From positions 1-12,289 of the forward strand of contig CAKTUC010000040.1 in NCBI GenBank assembly GCA_934617135.1: 12,289 nt of DNA. The letters are read 5' to 3'. Of the stretch, positions 1 through 7,282 are shown piece by piece. A model generated the notes under the pieces. It did no database searches and was not told where the DNA came from. It worked only from the letters and a program-made list of their open reading frames with translations. Source of the stretch: an uncultured Collinsella sp. (GTDB lineage: Bacteria > Actinomycetota > Coriobacteriia > Coriobacteriales > Coriobacteriaceae). Positions within the stretch are counted from its first letter, which is position 1, and every line of letters starts with the position of its first letter. A program made the translations under genes and the position numbers.

Positions 1-3000
1 ACAAAGAGCATAAAGTGCTCGACGTGCTCGGGCTTACCGCGGAAACCGTGACGCAGGCGACAGTTTTGCGTGGCGATGCCGGCCGGGCAGGTGTCCTGCT
101 GGCAGTCGCGCTGCATGAGGCAGCCCATGGAGATGAGCGGCATGGTCGCAAAGCCAAACTCCTCGGCACCCAGCAGGCAGGCGACGGCGACATCGGTGCC
201 GTCCATAAGCTTGCCGTCGGCCTCGAGCACCACGCGCGAACGCAGGCCGTTTTGCAGCAGGGTCTGCTGAGCCTCGGCAAGGCCGAGCTCCAGCGGCAGG
301 CCGGCGTGCCAGATAGAGTCACGCGCCGCGGCACCCGAGCCGCCGTTGTGGCCGCTGATCAAGATCTTGTCGGCCGCGCCCTTGGCGACACCGGTGGCGA
401 TGGTGCCGACGCCGGCCTCGCTGACCAGCTTGACCGACACGCGCGCGCCGGGGTTAGCGTTCTTAAGGTCGAAGATGAGCTCCGCCAGGTCCTCGATGGA
501 GTAAATATCGTGGTGCGGCGGAGGCGAGATCAGGCCGATACCGGGCGTGGACTGACGGACCTCGGCGATCCAGGGGTAGACCTTCTTGCCGGGCAGGTGG
601 CCACCCTCGCCGGGCTTGGCGCCCTGGGCCATCTTGATCTGAATCTCGAAGGCGCTGCACAGGTAGCGGCTCGTCACGCCAAAGCGCGCGCTTGCTACCT
701 GCTTGATCGCGGAGTTCTTTGAGTCACCGTTAGCCAGCGGGGTCTCGCGACGCGGGTCCTCGCCGCCCTCGCCGGAGTTGGAACGGCCGTGCAGGCGGTT
801 CATGGCGATGGCCATGCACTCGTGCGCTTCCTTGCTGATGGAACCGTACGACATGGCGCCGGTGTTAAAGCGGCGGACGATGTTGAGCGCGGGCTCGACC
901 TCGTCGAGCGGCACCGGGGTGCGGCCGCTGTCGTCAAAGTCCAGCAGGTCGCGCAGGCGCACGGCGCGGCCGGTGCGGTGCAGGCGGGCGCTGTACTCCT
1001 TAAAGGTGTCGTAGCTGTCCTCACGGCAGGCGGTCTGCAGCAGGTAGACGGTCTGCGGGTCGATAAGGTGATCCTCGCCGCCGAGCGGGCGCCACTTGGT
1101 CAGGCCCAGCGTGGGCAGCTGCTCGGGCGCGGGGCTCTTAAGGATAGCGAGCGCGGCGTCGTAGCGCTCGTTTTGCTCGCGCTCAACGTCCTCAACACCC
1201 ATACCGCCCACACGGCTCACCGTGCCGGCGAAGTATGCGTTGACGAACTCCGTGGTAAAGCCCACGGCCTCGAAGATCTGCGCGGAGTGGTAGCTCTGCA
1301 CCGTGGAGATGCCCATCTTGGACATGATGGAGACGATGCCTGCCGTCGCGGCCTTGTTGTAGTTGTCGATACCCTGCTCGGCCGTCACGTCCAAGTCGCC
1401 GCGTGCCGCCAGATCGCGGATGCACGCGTGCGCGTTGTACGGATAGATGCCGCTCGCGGAGTAGCCCACCAGCGCCGCAAAGTCGTGCGGGGACACGGCG
1501 TCGCCGCACTCCACAACGATGTCGGCAAAGGTGCGCACGCCGGCACGGATAAGGTGGTTGTGAACGCAGCCCACGGCGAGCAGCGACGGCACGGGCACCT
1601 CGCCCTCGGCAGCACGGTCGCTCAGCACCACGATGTTCACGCCATCGCGAACCGCGGCCTCAACGTCCTCGGCCAGCTGCTTGAGCGCGGCCTGCAGCGC
1701 GCCCTCGCCCGTGTCGCGGCGGTACACGGCACGGAAGCGGCGGGTCTTAAAGCCCACGCGGTCGATGGCGCAAATGCGGTCGAACTCCTCCTCGTTCAGC
1801 AACGGGCGCTCCAAGCGAACCAGCTGGCAGGCCGTACGGGAGTCCTCGAGCAGGTTGCCGTGGTTGCCCAGGTAGAGCGTGGTCGAAGTGACCATATGCT
1901 CGCGCAGGGCGTCGATCGGCGGGTTCGTGACCTGGGCGAACAGCTGATAGAAGTAGTCGTAGAACGAGCGCGTCTTCTTGGACAGGCAGGCCAGCGGCGC
2001 ATCGATGCCCATCGAGGCGAGCGGGGCCTTGCCCTGCTGGGCCATGGGGCGCACGACCTCGTCGACGTCGTCCCAGTGATAGCCGAGCTTGGCCATGCGC
2101 ACGGCGGCGGGCACCTCGGCGTCCTCGGCCGGCGTTGCCGTGGCGGGCTTGTCGAGCGCGTCGACCGTCAGCGTCTCCTCGGCAATCCAGTCGCGGTAGG
2201 GCTTTTCCTTGGCATAGCGGGCGCGCAGCTCGTCGTTGTAGATCACGCGGCCGCGGGCAAAGTCGACCTCGAGCATCTGGCCCGGTCCCAGGCAGCCGCT
2301 CGTCAGGATGTTCTCGGGGCGCACCTCGATGGTGCCCACCTCGCTCGCCAGCATAAAGCGGCCGTCGCGCGTCACGTAGTAGCGCGCCGGGCGCAGGCCG
2401 TTGCGGTCGAGGGCGGCGCCCAGGGTACGGCCGTCGGTAAAGGCGATGGCAGCCGGGCCGTCCCACGGCTCCATGAGCATGGACTGGTAGGCGTCGTAGG
2501 CGCGGCGTTCCTCGCTCAGGCTATCGTTGTGGTCCCACGGCTCGGGCAGCAACATGGACGCGGCACGCGTGAGCGGGCGGCCGTTCATGACCAGGAACTC
2601 GAGCACGTTGTCCAGAATCGCGGAGTCGGAACCCTCGCGGTTGATGATGGGCATCACGCGCTCAAGATCGTGTTGCAGCACGGGGCTGTACAGGTTGGGT
2701 TCGCGGGCGCGGATCCAGTTGACGTTGCCCTTGAGGGTGTTGATCTCGCCGTTGTGGATGATAAAGCGGTTGGGGTGCGCGCGCTCCCAGCTGGGCGTGG
2801 TGTTGGTGGAGTAGCGCGAGTGGACGAGCGCCACGGCCGTCTTGACGGCGGCGTCGTTGAGGTCGATGAAGAAGCGGCGCATCTGCGTGGCGACGAGCAT
2901 GCCCTTGTACACGATGGTGCGCGAGCTCATGGAGCACACGTAGAAGATCTTGTCGCGCAGGGCAAACTCGGCGTCGGCCTTCTTCTCGATGGTGCGACGG

Positions 3001-3515
3001 CACACGTACAGGCGACGCTCGAAGGCATCGCCGGCGGGCGTGTCGTCCGGACGGCCCAGGAAGGCCTGCAGGATAGTAGGCATGCAGGCGCGGGCCGTCT
3101 CGCCCAGGTCGTGCGGGTCGACCGGCACCTCGCGCCAAAAGAGCAGCGGCACGCCAGCCTCGGCGCAGCCCTCCTCAAACACGCGGCGGGCATCCTCTAC
3201 GCCCTTGTCGTCCTGCGGGAAGAACAGCATGGCCACGCCATAGTCGCCCTCTGCCGGCAGAATCTGGCCGCACTTTTGAGCCTCTTTGCGGAAAAAGTGA
3301 TGCGGAACCTGGAACAGGATGCCGGCGCCGTCGCCGGTGTTCTTCTCGAGTCCCGTGCCGCCGCGGTGCTCCAAGTTGACCAGAATGGACAGCGCGTCGT
3401 CCAGAATCTGGTGATGGCGCTCACCGTTGATATCGGCAAGCGCGCCGATGCCACATGCATCGTGGTCGAATTCGGGGCGATAAAGGCCCTGCTGCTGAGC
3501 GGAATCTGCCTGCAT
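1..3515 (-). CDS. gltB: Glutamate synthase (GOGAT) large subunit, 3' end cut off by window
   Basis: Makes glutamate from glutamine and 2-oxoglutarate in the cytoplasm: ammonia is released in the N-terminal amidotransferase domain and channelled to the FMN/Fe-S synthase domain. I read the reverse strand directly; it is open from ATG at 3515 to base 1, giving 1171 residues of a family usually about 1500. The start has a good ribosome site (GGGGAGG, 6 bases before ATG). Residues 1-20 look like the usual cleaved propeptide, leaving Cys21 (motif ACGIGA) as the class II amidotransferase nucleophile. Further on are GAMSYGSIS (886-894) and the SNSGEGGED and PGEGGHLPGKK motifs of the FMN domain. Cys1132, Cys1138 and Cys1143 (spacing C-x5-C-x4-C, then PAGIATQ) match the 3Fe-4S ligands. 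No frameshift is seen. The small subunit gltD is not in the window and would have to lie off the left edge, if adjacent at all. Confidence 0.97.
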   Translation of the reverse strand, partial: MQADSAQQQGLYRPEFDHDACGIGALADINGERHHQILDDALSILVNLEHRGGTGLEKNTGDGAGILFQVPHHFFRKEAQKCGQILPAEGDYGVAMLFFPQDDKGVEDARRVFEEGCAEAGVPLLFWREVPVDPHDLGETARACMPTILQAFLGRPDDTPAGDAFERRLYVCRRTIEKKADAEFALRDKIFYVCSMSSRTIVYKGMLVATQMRRFFIDLNDAAVKTAVALVHSRYSTNTTPSWERAHPNRFIIHNGEINTLKGNVNWIRAREPNLYSPVLQHDLERVMPIINREGSDSAILDNVLEFLVMNGRPLTRAASMLLPEPWDHNDSLSEERRAYDAYQSMLMEPWDGPAAIAFTDGRTLGAALDRNGLRPARYYVTRDGRFMLASEVGTIEVRPENILTSGCLGPGQMLEVDFARGRVIYNDELRARYAKEKPYRDWIAEETLTVDALDKPATATPAEDAEVPAAVRMAKLGYHWDDVDEVVRPMAQQGKAPLASMGIDAPLACLSKKTRSFYDYFYQLFAQVTNPPIDALREHMVTSTTLYLGNHGNLLEDSRTACQLVRLERPLLNEEEFDRICAIDRVGFKTRRFRAVYRRDTGEGALQAALKQLAEDVEAAVRDGVNIVVLSDRAAEGEVPVPSLLAVGCVHNHLIRAGVRTFADIVVECGDAVSPHDFAALVGYSASGIYPYNAHACIRDLAARGDLDVTAEQGIDNYNKAATAGIVSIMSKMGISTVQSYHSAQIFEAVGFTTEFVNAYFAGTVSRVGGMGVEDVEREQNERYDAALAILKSPAPEQLPTLGLTKWRPLGGEDHLIDPQTVYLLQTACREDSYDTFKEYSARLHRTGRAVRLRDLLDFDDSGRTPVPLDEVEPALNIVRRFNTGAMSYGSISKEAHECMAIAMNRLHGRSNSGEGGEDPRRETPLANGDSKNSAIKQVASARFGVTSRYLCSAFEIQIKMAQGAKPGEGGHLPGKKVYPWIAEVRQSTPGIGLISPPPHHDIYSIEDLAELIFDLKNANPGARVSVKLVSEAGVGTIATGVAKGAADKILISGHNGGSGAAARDSIWHAGLPLELGLAEAQQTLLQNGLRSRVVLEADGKLMDGTDVAVACLLGAEEFGFATMPLISMGCLMQRDCQQDTCPAGIATQNCRLRHGFRGKPEHVEHFMLF

Positions 3516-3746
3516 CGCGATCCTCCCCTAGATATTAGACAGTCAGTTGAATAGGCATACTAGGAGCATCGCCAGCCCGTTGTGTTTCCCACCCGTTTCG
3601 AAACAATCGCGTAACGCACGCAACAGATGATCCGTTTTCCGGCACTTGGGGACGTTCCTTTTCTGCCGGCAGCCTGGGGCACTCCTTGTGTCAAGGGCTT
3701 GGCGCAAACAAACCTGACCCCCTTGCACCAATTTGCCTTGCCGGCT
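3516..3746. other. gltB upstream region; no gene seen
   Basis: This gap lies between the gltB start and the stop of the upstream same-strand 4Fe-4S gene. It holds a perfect 10-bp palindrome GTTTCGAAAC at 3595-3604, about 80 bases upstream of gltB, which could be an operator. The part at 3627-3745 has arms CCGGCA and TGCCGG around 'ACTTGGGGACGTTCC', and one copy of a 13-bp motif found elsewhere in the window. I could not place a convincing -35/-10 pair. Translations through this gap are not gene-like. Confidence 0.4.
3719..3731. repeat. Recurring 13-mer CCCCTTGCACCAA
   Basis: Lies 16 bases beyond the stop of the 4Fe-4S gene, in the intergenic gap before gltB. Identical to the copy at 7283-7295. 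Confidence 0.5.
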
Positions 3747-4577
3747 CTACAGGGCCTTTTTGGGACAGGCCTTGGTGCACTCCATGCACAGGATGCACTC
3801 CGTGCCGTTGCGACGGTCGAGCGAATTGTCCGTCACGTCGACGTCCATCGGGCAAATCTTACGACACTTACCGCACGAGATGCACTTGTCCTTATCGCAG
3901 GTAACGCGCACGAGTGCCCGCTTGGACATGGGCTTTAAAAACACCGTCACCGGGCAGATGTACTTGCAAAACGCGCGGTTGTCCTTAAGGGCAAACGCGA
4001 GCGCGATGCCCACCACGTAATAGATCACATTGCCCACGATAAAGGCAATCCACATGACGTCGGCAAGGTTGGGAACGCCCAGAAGAAACAGCGCACCCAC
4101 AAAGGCGAGCGACGCCACAAAGGTTACGTAGCGCAGCCAGCCAAACGACCGACGTTCGTGCGTTGCAGGCACCTTGTACGGCAGCAAATCGAGCACCATC
4201 GCCGTCCAACACGCATAGCCGCACCAACCGCGGCCAAATACAAGCGGCCCAAAGATCTTGGCCACGGCGTAATGAATGGTCGCCGCCTCAAAAGAACCCA
4301 GGAAGAGGTAGTACCAAAAGCCCTCGATCTGCATATTCTCGTGACACAGAAAGCCCAGGTAGACGAGCATATATGTGCCGATGGCAAATTGGACCGCATG
4401 GCGCGCATACTTCCAGTTGGCAAGGTAGAGCGCCGTGCCCGCGGCCAGTGCCGTGCCAATGTAGGAGAAATTGCCGAGGTAGAACAGGTTGCCCGTGGTG
4501 CGCCACAGAACAACCGCGACCACCTCGAAGACGATCCAAAGCAGCGCGGGAACCTTGTACTTTGCCATGCCGTTCAT
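3747..4577 (-). CDS. Membrane-bound 4Fe-4S protein of the NapH/NosR/CcoG type
   Basis: A 276-residue polytopic membrane protein that probably passes electrons between the membrane and a partner. Hydrophobic segments lie at about 11-25, 37-53, 62-77, 88-112, 118-133, 150-168 and 173-197. The motif RGWCGYACW (C119, C123) and FCKYICP (C204, C208) are the cysteine pairs typical of NapH-like proteins. The C-terminal tail carries two ferredoxin clusters: C232-x2-C235-x2-C238-x3-C242-P and C261-x2-C264-x2-C267-x3-C271-P. I chose ATG 4577 because AGAAAGG lies 7 bases upstream; ATG 4613 would add 12 lysine-rich residues but has no ribosome site, and ATG 4568 has a weak one. No nitrate reductase, nitrous-oxide reductase or other redox partner gene is adjacent, so the partner is unknown. 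Family call is firm; physiological role is not. Confidence 0.85.
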   Translation of the reverse strand: MNGMAKYKVPALLWIVFEVVAVVLWRTTGNLFYLGNFSYIGTALAAGTALYLANWKYARHAVQFAIGTYMLVYLGFLCHENMQIEGFWYYLFLGSFEAATIHYAVAKIFGPLVFGRGWCGYACWTAMVLDLLPYKVPATHERRSFGWLRYVTFVASLAFVGALFLLGVPNLADVMWIAFIVGNVIYYVVGIALAFALKDNRAFCKYICPVTVFLKPMSKRALVRVTCDKDKCISCGKCRKICPMDVDVTDNSLDRRNGTECILCMECTKACPKKAL

Positions 4578-4721
4578 CCGAGGGCCTTTCTTCTTCGCAA
4601 CCTTTCCTGCCATTATGCGCGTGATCGGCTGAAGTGCGGGCACAGTTTGATGACTCGGCATGTAAGGATTTTGCAGACGACTCGGGCGCGCCGACATGCG
4701 CCGTTTCCCTCCCGCCAAATA

Positions 4722-4776
4722 TCTCAATCTGTAACAGTTAAACCCAATTTCGGCGTCCAGATGTTACAGATCGAGA
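4722..4776. repeat. 55-bp palindromic element, copy 1
   Basis: Left arm TCTCAATCTGTAACA (4722-4736), 25-base centre, right arm TGTTACAGATCGAGA (4762-4776). Fourteen of 15 arm positions pair; the odd one is A-C on the plus strand but G-U in minus-strand RNA. One extra A-T pair (4721/4777) extends the stem. The centre contains TTTCGGC at its midpoint. It belongs to a family of four copies in this window, and I do not recognise the family. Confidence 0.9.
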
Positions 4777-4802
4777 TTTTTATAACCAACCAGTCTGGCT
4801 TG

Positions 4803-4857
4803 TCTCAATCTGTAACAGTTAGAGGGGTTTTATGCGCTCAGATGTTACAGATTGAGA
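4803..4857. repeat. 55-bp palindromic element, copy 2
   Basis: Arms at 4803-4817 and 4843-4857 are perfect 15-bp reverse complements (TCTCAATCTGTAACA and its complement) around a 25-base centre. The centre differs from copy 1 except for a few bases (TTT at centre positions 12-14, GC at 17-18, CAGA at the right edge). It starts 81 bp after copy 1. Confidence 0.92.
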
Positions 4858-4882
4858 TGTTTCCGAAAGGCGGCTCCGAATG

Positions 4883-4937
4883 TCTCGATCTGTAACACGA
4901 AGGGCCGGTTTCGGCAGCCAACTGTTACAGATTGAGA
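4883..4937. repeat. 55-bp palindromic element, copy 3
   Basis: Arms TCTCGATCTGTAACA (4883-4897) and TGTTACAGATTGAGA (4923-4937) pair with one G-T wobble. Flanking TG (4881-4882) and CA (4938-4939) extend the stem to 17 pairs. The centre is again 25 bases with TTTCGGC in the middle. It starts 80 bp after copy 2, so the six arms of copies 1-3 lie 40, 41, 40, 40 and 40 bp apart, in alternating orientation. Confidence 0.92.
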
Positions 4938-4946
4938 CAATTACGG

Positions 4947-4961
4947 CCCCCATTGCACCAA
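4947..4961. repeat. Short recurring motif, CCCCxTTGCACCAA type
   Basis: The sequence CCCCCATTGCACCAA sits 9 bases after palindrome copy 3. It is one base longer than the 13-mer CCCCTTGCACCAA at 3719-3731 and 7283-7295. All three are intergenic. Confidence 0.5.
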
Positions 4962-4973
4962 CCATGTCCAAAA

Positions 4974-4987
4974 TAACAATTTTGTTA
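4974..4987. promoter_or_regulatory. 14-bp palindrome upstream of the gpmA promoter
   Basis: TAACAA and TTGTTA flank a TT centre, just 7 bases upstream of the proposed -35 box of gpmA. The position suits an operator or activator site, but the regulator is unknown. Confidence 0.4.
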
Positions 4988-4994
4988 GTCTTGG

Positions 4995-5023
4995 TTAACT
5001 TTTGAGCCTAAAACGGGTATCCT
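4995..5023 (+). promoter_or_regulatory. Probable promoter of gpmA
   Basis: TTAACT (4995-5000) and TATCCT (5018-5023) are separated by 17 bases; each matches 4 of 6 of the sigma-70 type consensus. Transcription would begin near 5030, giving a leader of about 45 bases with the ribosome site AAGGAGG at 5064-5070. Confidence 0.55.
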
Positions 5024-5075
5024 TTGCGGCGTCAAGCAAACGGCACGCACGCTGTGTCAGATCAAGGAGGCCCCT

Positions 5076-5849
5076 ATGGCGCACCAAGCAGAGCAGCAGA
5101 CGATGCAACTCGTCCTTATCCGTCACGGAGAGTCGGAGTGGAACAAGCTCAATCTGTTCACTGGCTGGACCGACGTCGAGCTCACCGATACAGGCCGCGA
5201 GGAAGCAGCCGCGGGTGGTCGCGCCCTCAAAGAGGCGGGATTCGACTTTGATATCTGCTACACCTCGCGCCTCAAGCGCGCAATCCACACCCTCAACATC
5301 GTGCTGAGTCAGATGGACCGCGAGTGGCTGCCCGTCATCAAATCGTGGAAGCTCAACGAGCGCCACTACGGCGCGCTGCAGGGTCTTAACAAGGCCGACG
5401 CCGCGGCCGAACACGGCGACGAGCAGGTGCTCATCTGGCGCCGCTCCTTCGATGTCTGCCCGCCGGCACTCGAGCCGGGCGACGCGCGCGACCCCCACAC
5501 CCAGGAGCAATACCGCGACATCGCACCCGACCAGCTGCCCTACACCGAGTGCCTCAAAGACACAATCGCCCGCGCCTGGCCCTATTTTGAGGACGAGATT
5601 CGCCCCCAGATGCTCGCCGGCAAACGCGTGCTCATCGCCGCGCACGGCAACTCCCTGCGCTCGCTCGTCATGAAGTTCGAGCATCTCACGCCCGAGGAAA
5701 TCCTCAAGGTCAACATCCCCACCGGCGTGCCGCTCGTCTACACCTTCGACACCGATTTCAACGTCCTCGACAAGCGCTACATCGGTGACCCGGCGACCAT
5801 CGCCGCCAAGATCGATGCCGTTGCCAATCAGGGCAAGGCGCACAAGTAG
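5076..5849 (+). CDS. gpmA: 2,3-bisphosphoglycerate-dependent phosphoglycerate mutase
   Basis: Interconverts 3- and 2-phosphoglycerate in glycolysis and gluconeogenesis, through a phosphohistidine. The 257-residue length fits the dPGM family (about 250). The signature LIRHGESEWN contains the catalytic His17 and Arg16. FTGWTDVELTDTG (28-40), TSRLKRAIHT (63-72), NERHYGALQG (94-103, with the acid-base Glu95) and AAHGNSLRSL (188-197, second His190) are all present, so the enzyme should be active. The start at 5076 has a strong ribosome site (AAGGAGG, 5 bases upstream); Met10 would give a more typical N-terminus but lacks one. It has its own promoter and is followed 75 bases later by mntH on the same strand, probably in one transcript. 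It is the cofactor-dependent enzyme, not the manganese-dependent iPGM type. Confidence 0.96.
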   Translation: MAHQAEQQTMQLVLIRHGESEWNKLNLFTGWTDVELTDTGREEAAAGGRALKEAGFDFDICYTSRLKRAIHTLNIVLSQMDREWLPVIKSWKLNERHYGALQGLNKADAAAEHGDEQVLIWRRSFDVCPPALEPGDARDPHTQEQYRDIAPDQLPYTECLKDTIARAWPYFEDEIRPQMLAGKRVLIAAHGNSLRSLVMKFEHLTPEEILKVNIPTGVPLVYTFDTDFNVLDKRYIGDPATIAAKIDAVANQGKAHK

Positions 5850-5886
5850 TCCCATCTTTAGCTCAACGCGCGGCGCCGCACGACCC

Positions 5887-5904
5887 CGGCGCGGCACCGC
5901 GCCG
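5887..5904. other. GC-rich hairpin between gpmA and mntH
   Basis: CGGCGCG and CGCGCCG form a 7-bp stem around GCAC. No T-run follows, so it is not a classical terminator. It could slow the polymerase or protect the upstream message, and it leaves gpmA-mntH co-transcription possible. Confidence 0.4.
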
Positions 5905-5924
5905 TCCGCACGCAGGAACCGACC

Positions 5925-7181
5925 ATGCTCAACCATCTCAAACAACACTTTGGCTCACATCGCACCGGAGGCCACGGAGGCCTGGACATTGCCCGGCACA
6001 TCGGCCCCGGATTGCTCGTCACCGTCGGCTTTATCGATCCGGGCAATTGGGCCTCCAACATGGCCGCGGGCTCGCAATTTGGCTACGCGCTACTGTGGGT
6101 GGTCACGCTGTCTACGATTATGCTGATCGTCTTGCAGCACAACGCGGCGCACCTGGGCATCGCCACGGGTGCCTGTCTTGCCGAGGCCACGACCCGCTTT
6201 CTTCCCCGCCCCGTCGGACGCGCCGTGCTCGCCAGTGCATATCTCGCAACCGTCGCCACCGCTATGGCCGAGGTCCTGGGCGGCGCGATCGCGCTCCAGA
6301 TGCTCTTTGGGCTGCCCATGCGCGCCGGCTGCGTCATCGTGGCGGCGACTTCGATGGCGATGCTCATGACGAGCTCCTACAAACGTGCCGAGCGCTGGAT
6401 TATCGCCTTCGTTGGCATAGTGGGTCTGTCGTTTTTGGCCGAGCTCGCGCTGGTCAAAGTCGACTGGACGCAAGCCGCCGCAGGCTGGATCACGCCCAGC
6501 ATGCCCACCGGCTCACCTGCAATTGTCGTCAGCATCCTGGGGGCGGTCGTCATGCCCCACAACCTCTTTCTGCACTCCGAGGTCATCCAATCCATGCACT
6601 TCGAAGGCCAAGGCGAGCAGGTTATCGAGGAGCGCCTGCGCTACGAGCTCTTCGACACGCTCTTTTCGATGGGCGTGGGCTGGGCGATCAACTCGGCGAT
6701 GGTCATCCTGGCCGCGACGACTTTCTTTGCCCGCGGCATCGTCGTAGACGACCTCGCCGTCGCGGCCGCCACGCTCTCCCCCATCCTGGGCCCGGCAAGT
6801 TCAATCATCTTTGCCGTGGCGCTGCTGTTCGCAGGCCTCTCGAGCAGCGTGACGGCGGGCATGGCGGCCGGCACCATTACGGCGGGCATGTTCGACGAGG
6901 AATACGACATCCACGACCGGCATTCATCGATTGGCGTGGCACTCTGCTTTGCCGGTGCAGTTGTTGCCTGCCTGGTTGTTTCGAATCCCTTTGAGGGTCT
7001 CATCTGGAGCCAAGCACTGCTGTCGCTCCAGCTGCCGATCACGGTCTTCGTGCTCATACGACTCACCAGCTCGCGCCGCGTCATGGGCAAATACGCCAAC
7101 TCGCGCCCGCTCAACGCGCTGCTCATAGGGATTGGCGTCGTCGTAACGGCGCTCGATGCCGTGCTATTGACCGGGATGTGA
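5925..7181 (+). CDS. mntH: Nramp-family divalent metal transporter (Mn/Fe), MntH-like
   Basis: Proton-coupled uptake of manganese or ferrous iron across the cell membrane. The 418-residue length and about 11 hydrophobic segments match bacterial MntH. The first helix carries DPGN (38-41) and the sixth MPHN (210-213). These supply the metal-binding Asp, Asn and Met of the family; the Met separates true Mn/Fe carriers from the Mg-transporting relatives that lack it. The stretch after MPHN (LFLHSEVIQ) is also family-like. The N-terminal region (HIGPGLLVTVGFIDPGNWAS) is unusual only in Trp and Ser after DPGN. The start has AGGAA 6 bases before ATG. It lies 75 bases after gpmA and probably shares its transcript. 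No MntR box or Mn riboswitch is visible upstream. Confidence 0.93.
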   Translation: MLNHLKQHFGSHRTGGHGGLDIARHIGPGLLVTVGFIDPGNWASNMAAGSQFGYALLWVVTLSTIMLIVLQHNAAHLGIATGACLAEATTRFLPRPVGRAVLASAYLATVATAMAEVLGGAIALQMLFGLPMRAGCVIVAATSMAMLMTSSYKRAERWIIAFVGIVGLSFLAELALVKVDWTQAAAGWITPSMPTGSPAIVVSILGAVVMPHNLFLHSEVIQSMHFEGQGEQVIEERLRYELFDTLFSMGVGWAINSAMVILAATTFFARGIVVDDLAVAAATLSPILGPASSIIFAVALLFAGLSSSVTAGMAAGTITAGMFDEEYDIHDRHSSIGVALCFAGAVVACLVVSNPFEGLIWSQALLSLQLPITVFVLIRLTSSRRVMGKYANSRPLNALLIGIGVVVTALDAVLLTGM

Positions 7182-7209
7182 CGAGACCGCATGCCCGCCC
7201 AGCCAAACA

Positions 7210-7264
7210 TCTCGATTTGTAACAGATGGAGCCAATTTCCGCCCCTTGCTGTTACAAATCGAGA
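7210..7264. repeat. 55-bp palindromic element, copy 4 (isolated)
   Basis: Arms TCTCGATTTGTAACA (7210-7224) and TGTTACAAATCGAGA (7250-7264) are perfect reverse complements around a 25-base centre holding TTTCCGC. Compared with copy 2, two arm positions have changed on both sides so that pairing is kept (A-T to G-C, and C-G to T-A). It lies 28 bases past the mntH stop, so it might also act at the 3' end of that transcript. Confidence 0.92.
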
Positions 7265-7282
7265 CAATCGGACAAATACGAT

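Larger units (their letters stand above)
4578..5075. other. Divergent intergenic region, 498 bp, with palindrome array and gpmA promoter
   Basis: There is no believable gene here; the open frame crossing it (4158-4895, plus) runs antisense to the Fe-S gene and then through repeats. The segment holds three tandem 55-bp palindromes (4722-4937), a TTGCACCAA-containing motif (4947-4961), a 14-bp palindrome (4974-4987) and a promoter for gpmA. For the minus-strand Fe-S gene, CATAAT at 4612-4617 is a possible -10 box, but no good -35 goes with it. Confidence 0.7.

Noticed and set aside
15..722. Plus-strand open frame of 235 codons
   Set aside because: Antisense to the FMN/Fe-S domain of gltB, with low-complexity Ala/Gly/Arg composition.
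789..3554. Plus-strand open frame of 921 codons
   Set aside because: It lies opposite gltB, whose reverse frame matches glutamate synthase motif by motif. The long frame is a by-product of GC-rich codon bias and its protein has no recognisable motif.
4158..4895. Plus-strand open frame of 245 codons through the palindromes
   Set aside because: Half is antisense to the 4Fe-4S gene and half reads through repeats, giving the repeated peptide QSVTV. No ribosome site was seen.
4722..4937. CRISPR array
   Set aside because: The repeats are only 15 bp and alternate in orientation, there are just three pairs, and no cas gene lies in the window. Regular spacing alone is not enough.
4722..4937. Tandem intrinsic terminators
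   Set aside because: The stems are A/T-containing with 25-base loops, lack consistent T-runs, and sit upstream of both flanking genes rather than at their 3' ends.
6641..7267. Minus-strand open frame of 208 codons
   Set aside because: Antisense to mntH, whose motifs are intact; its N-terminus is translated palindrome copy 4.
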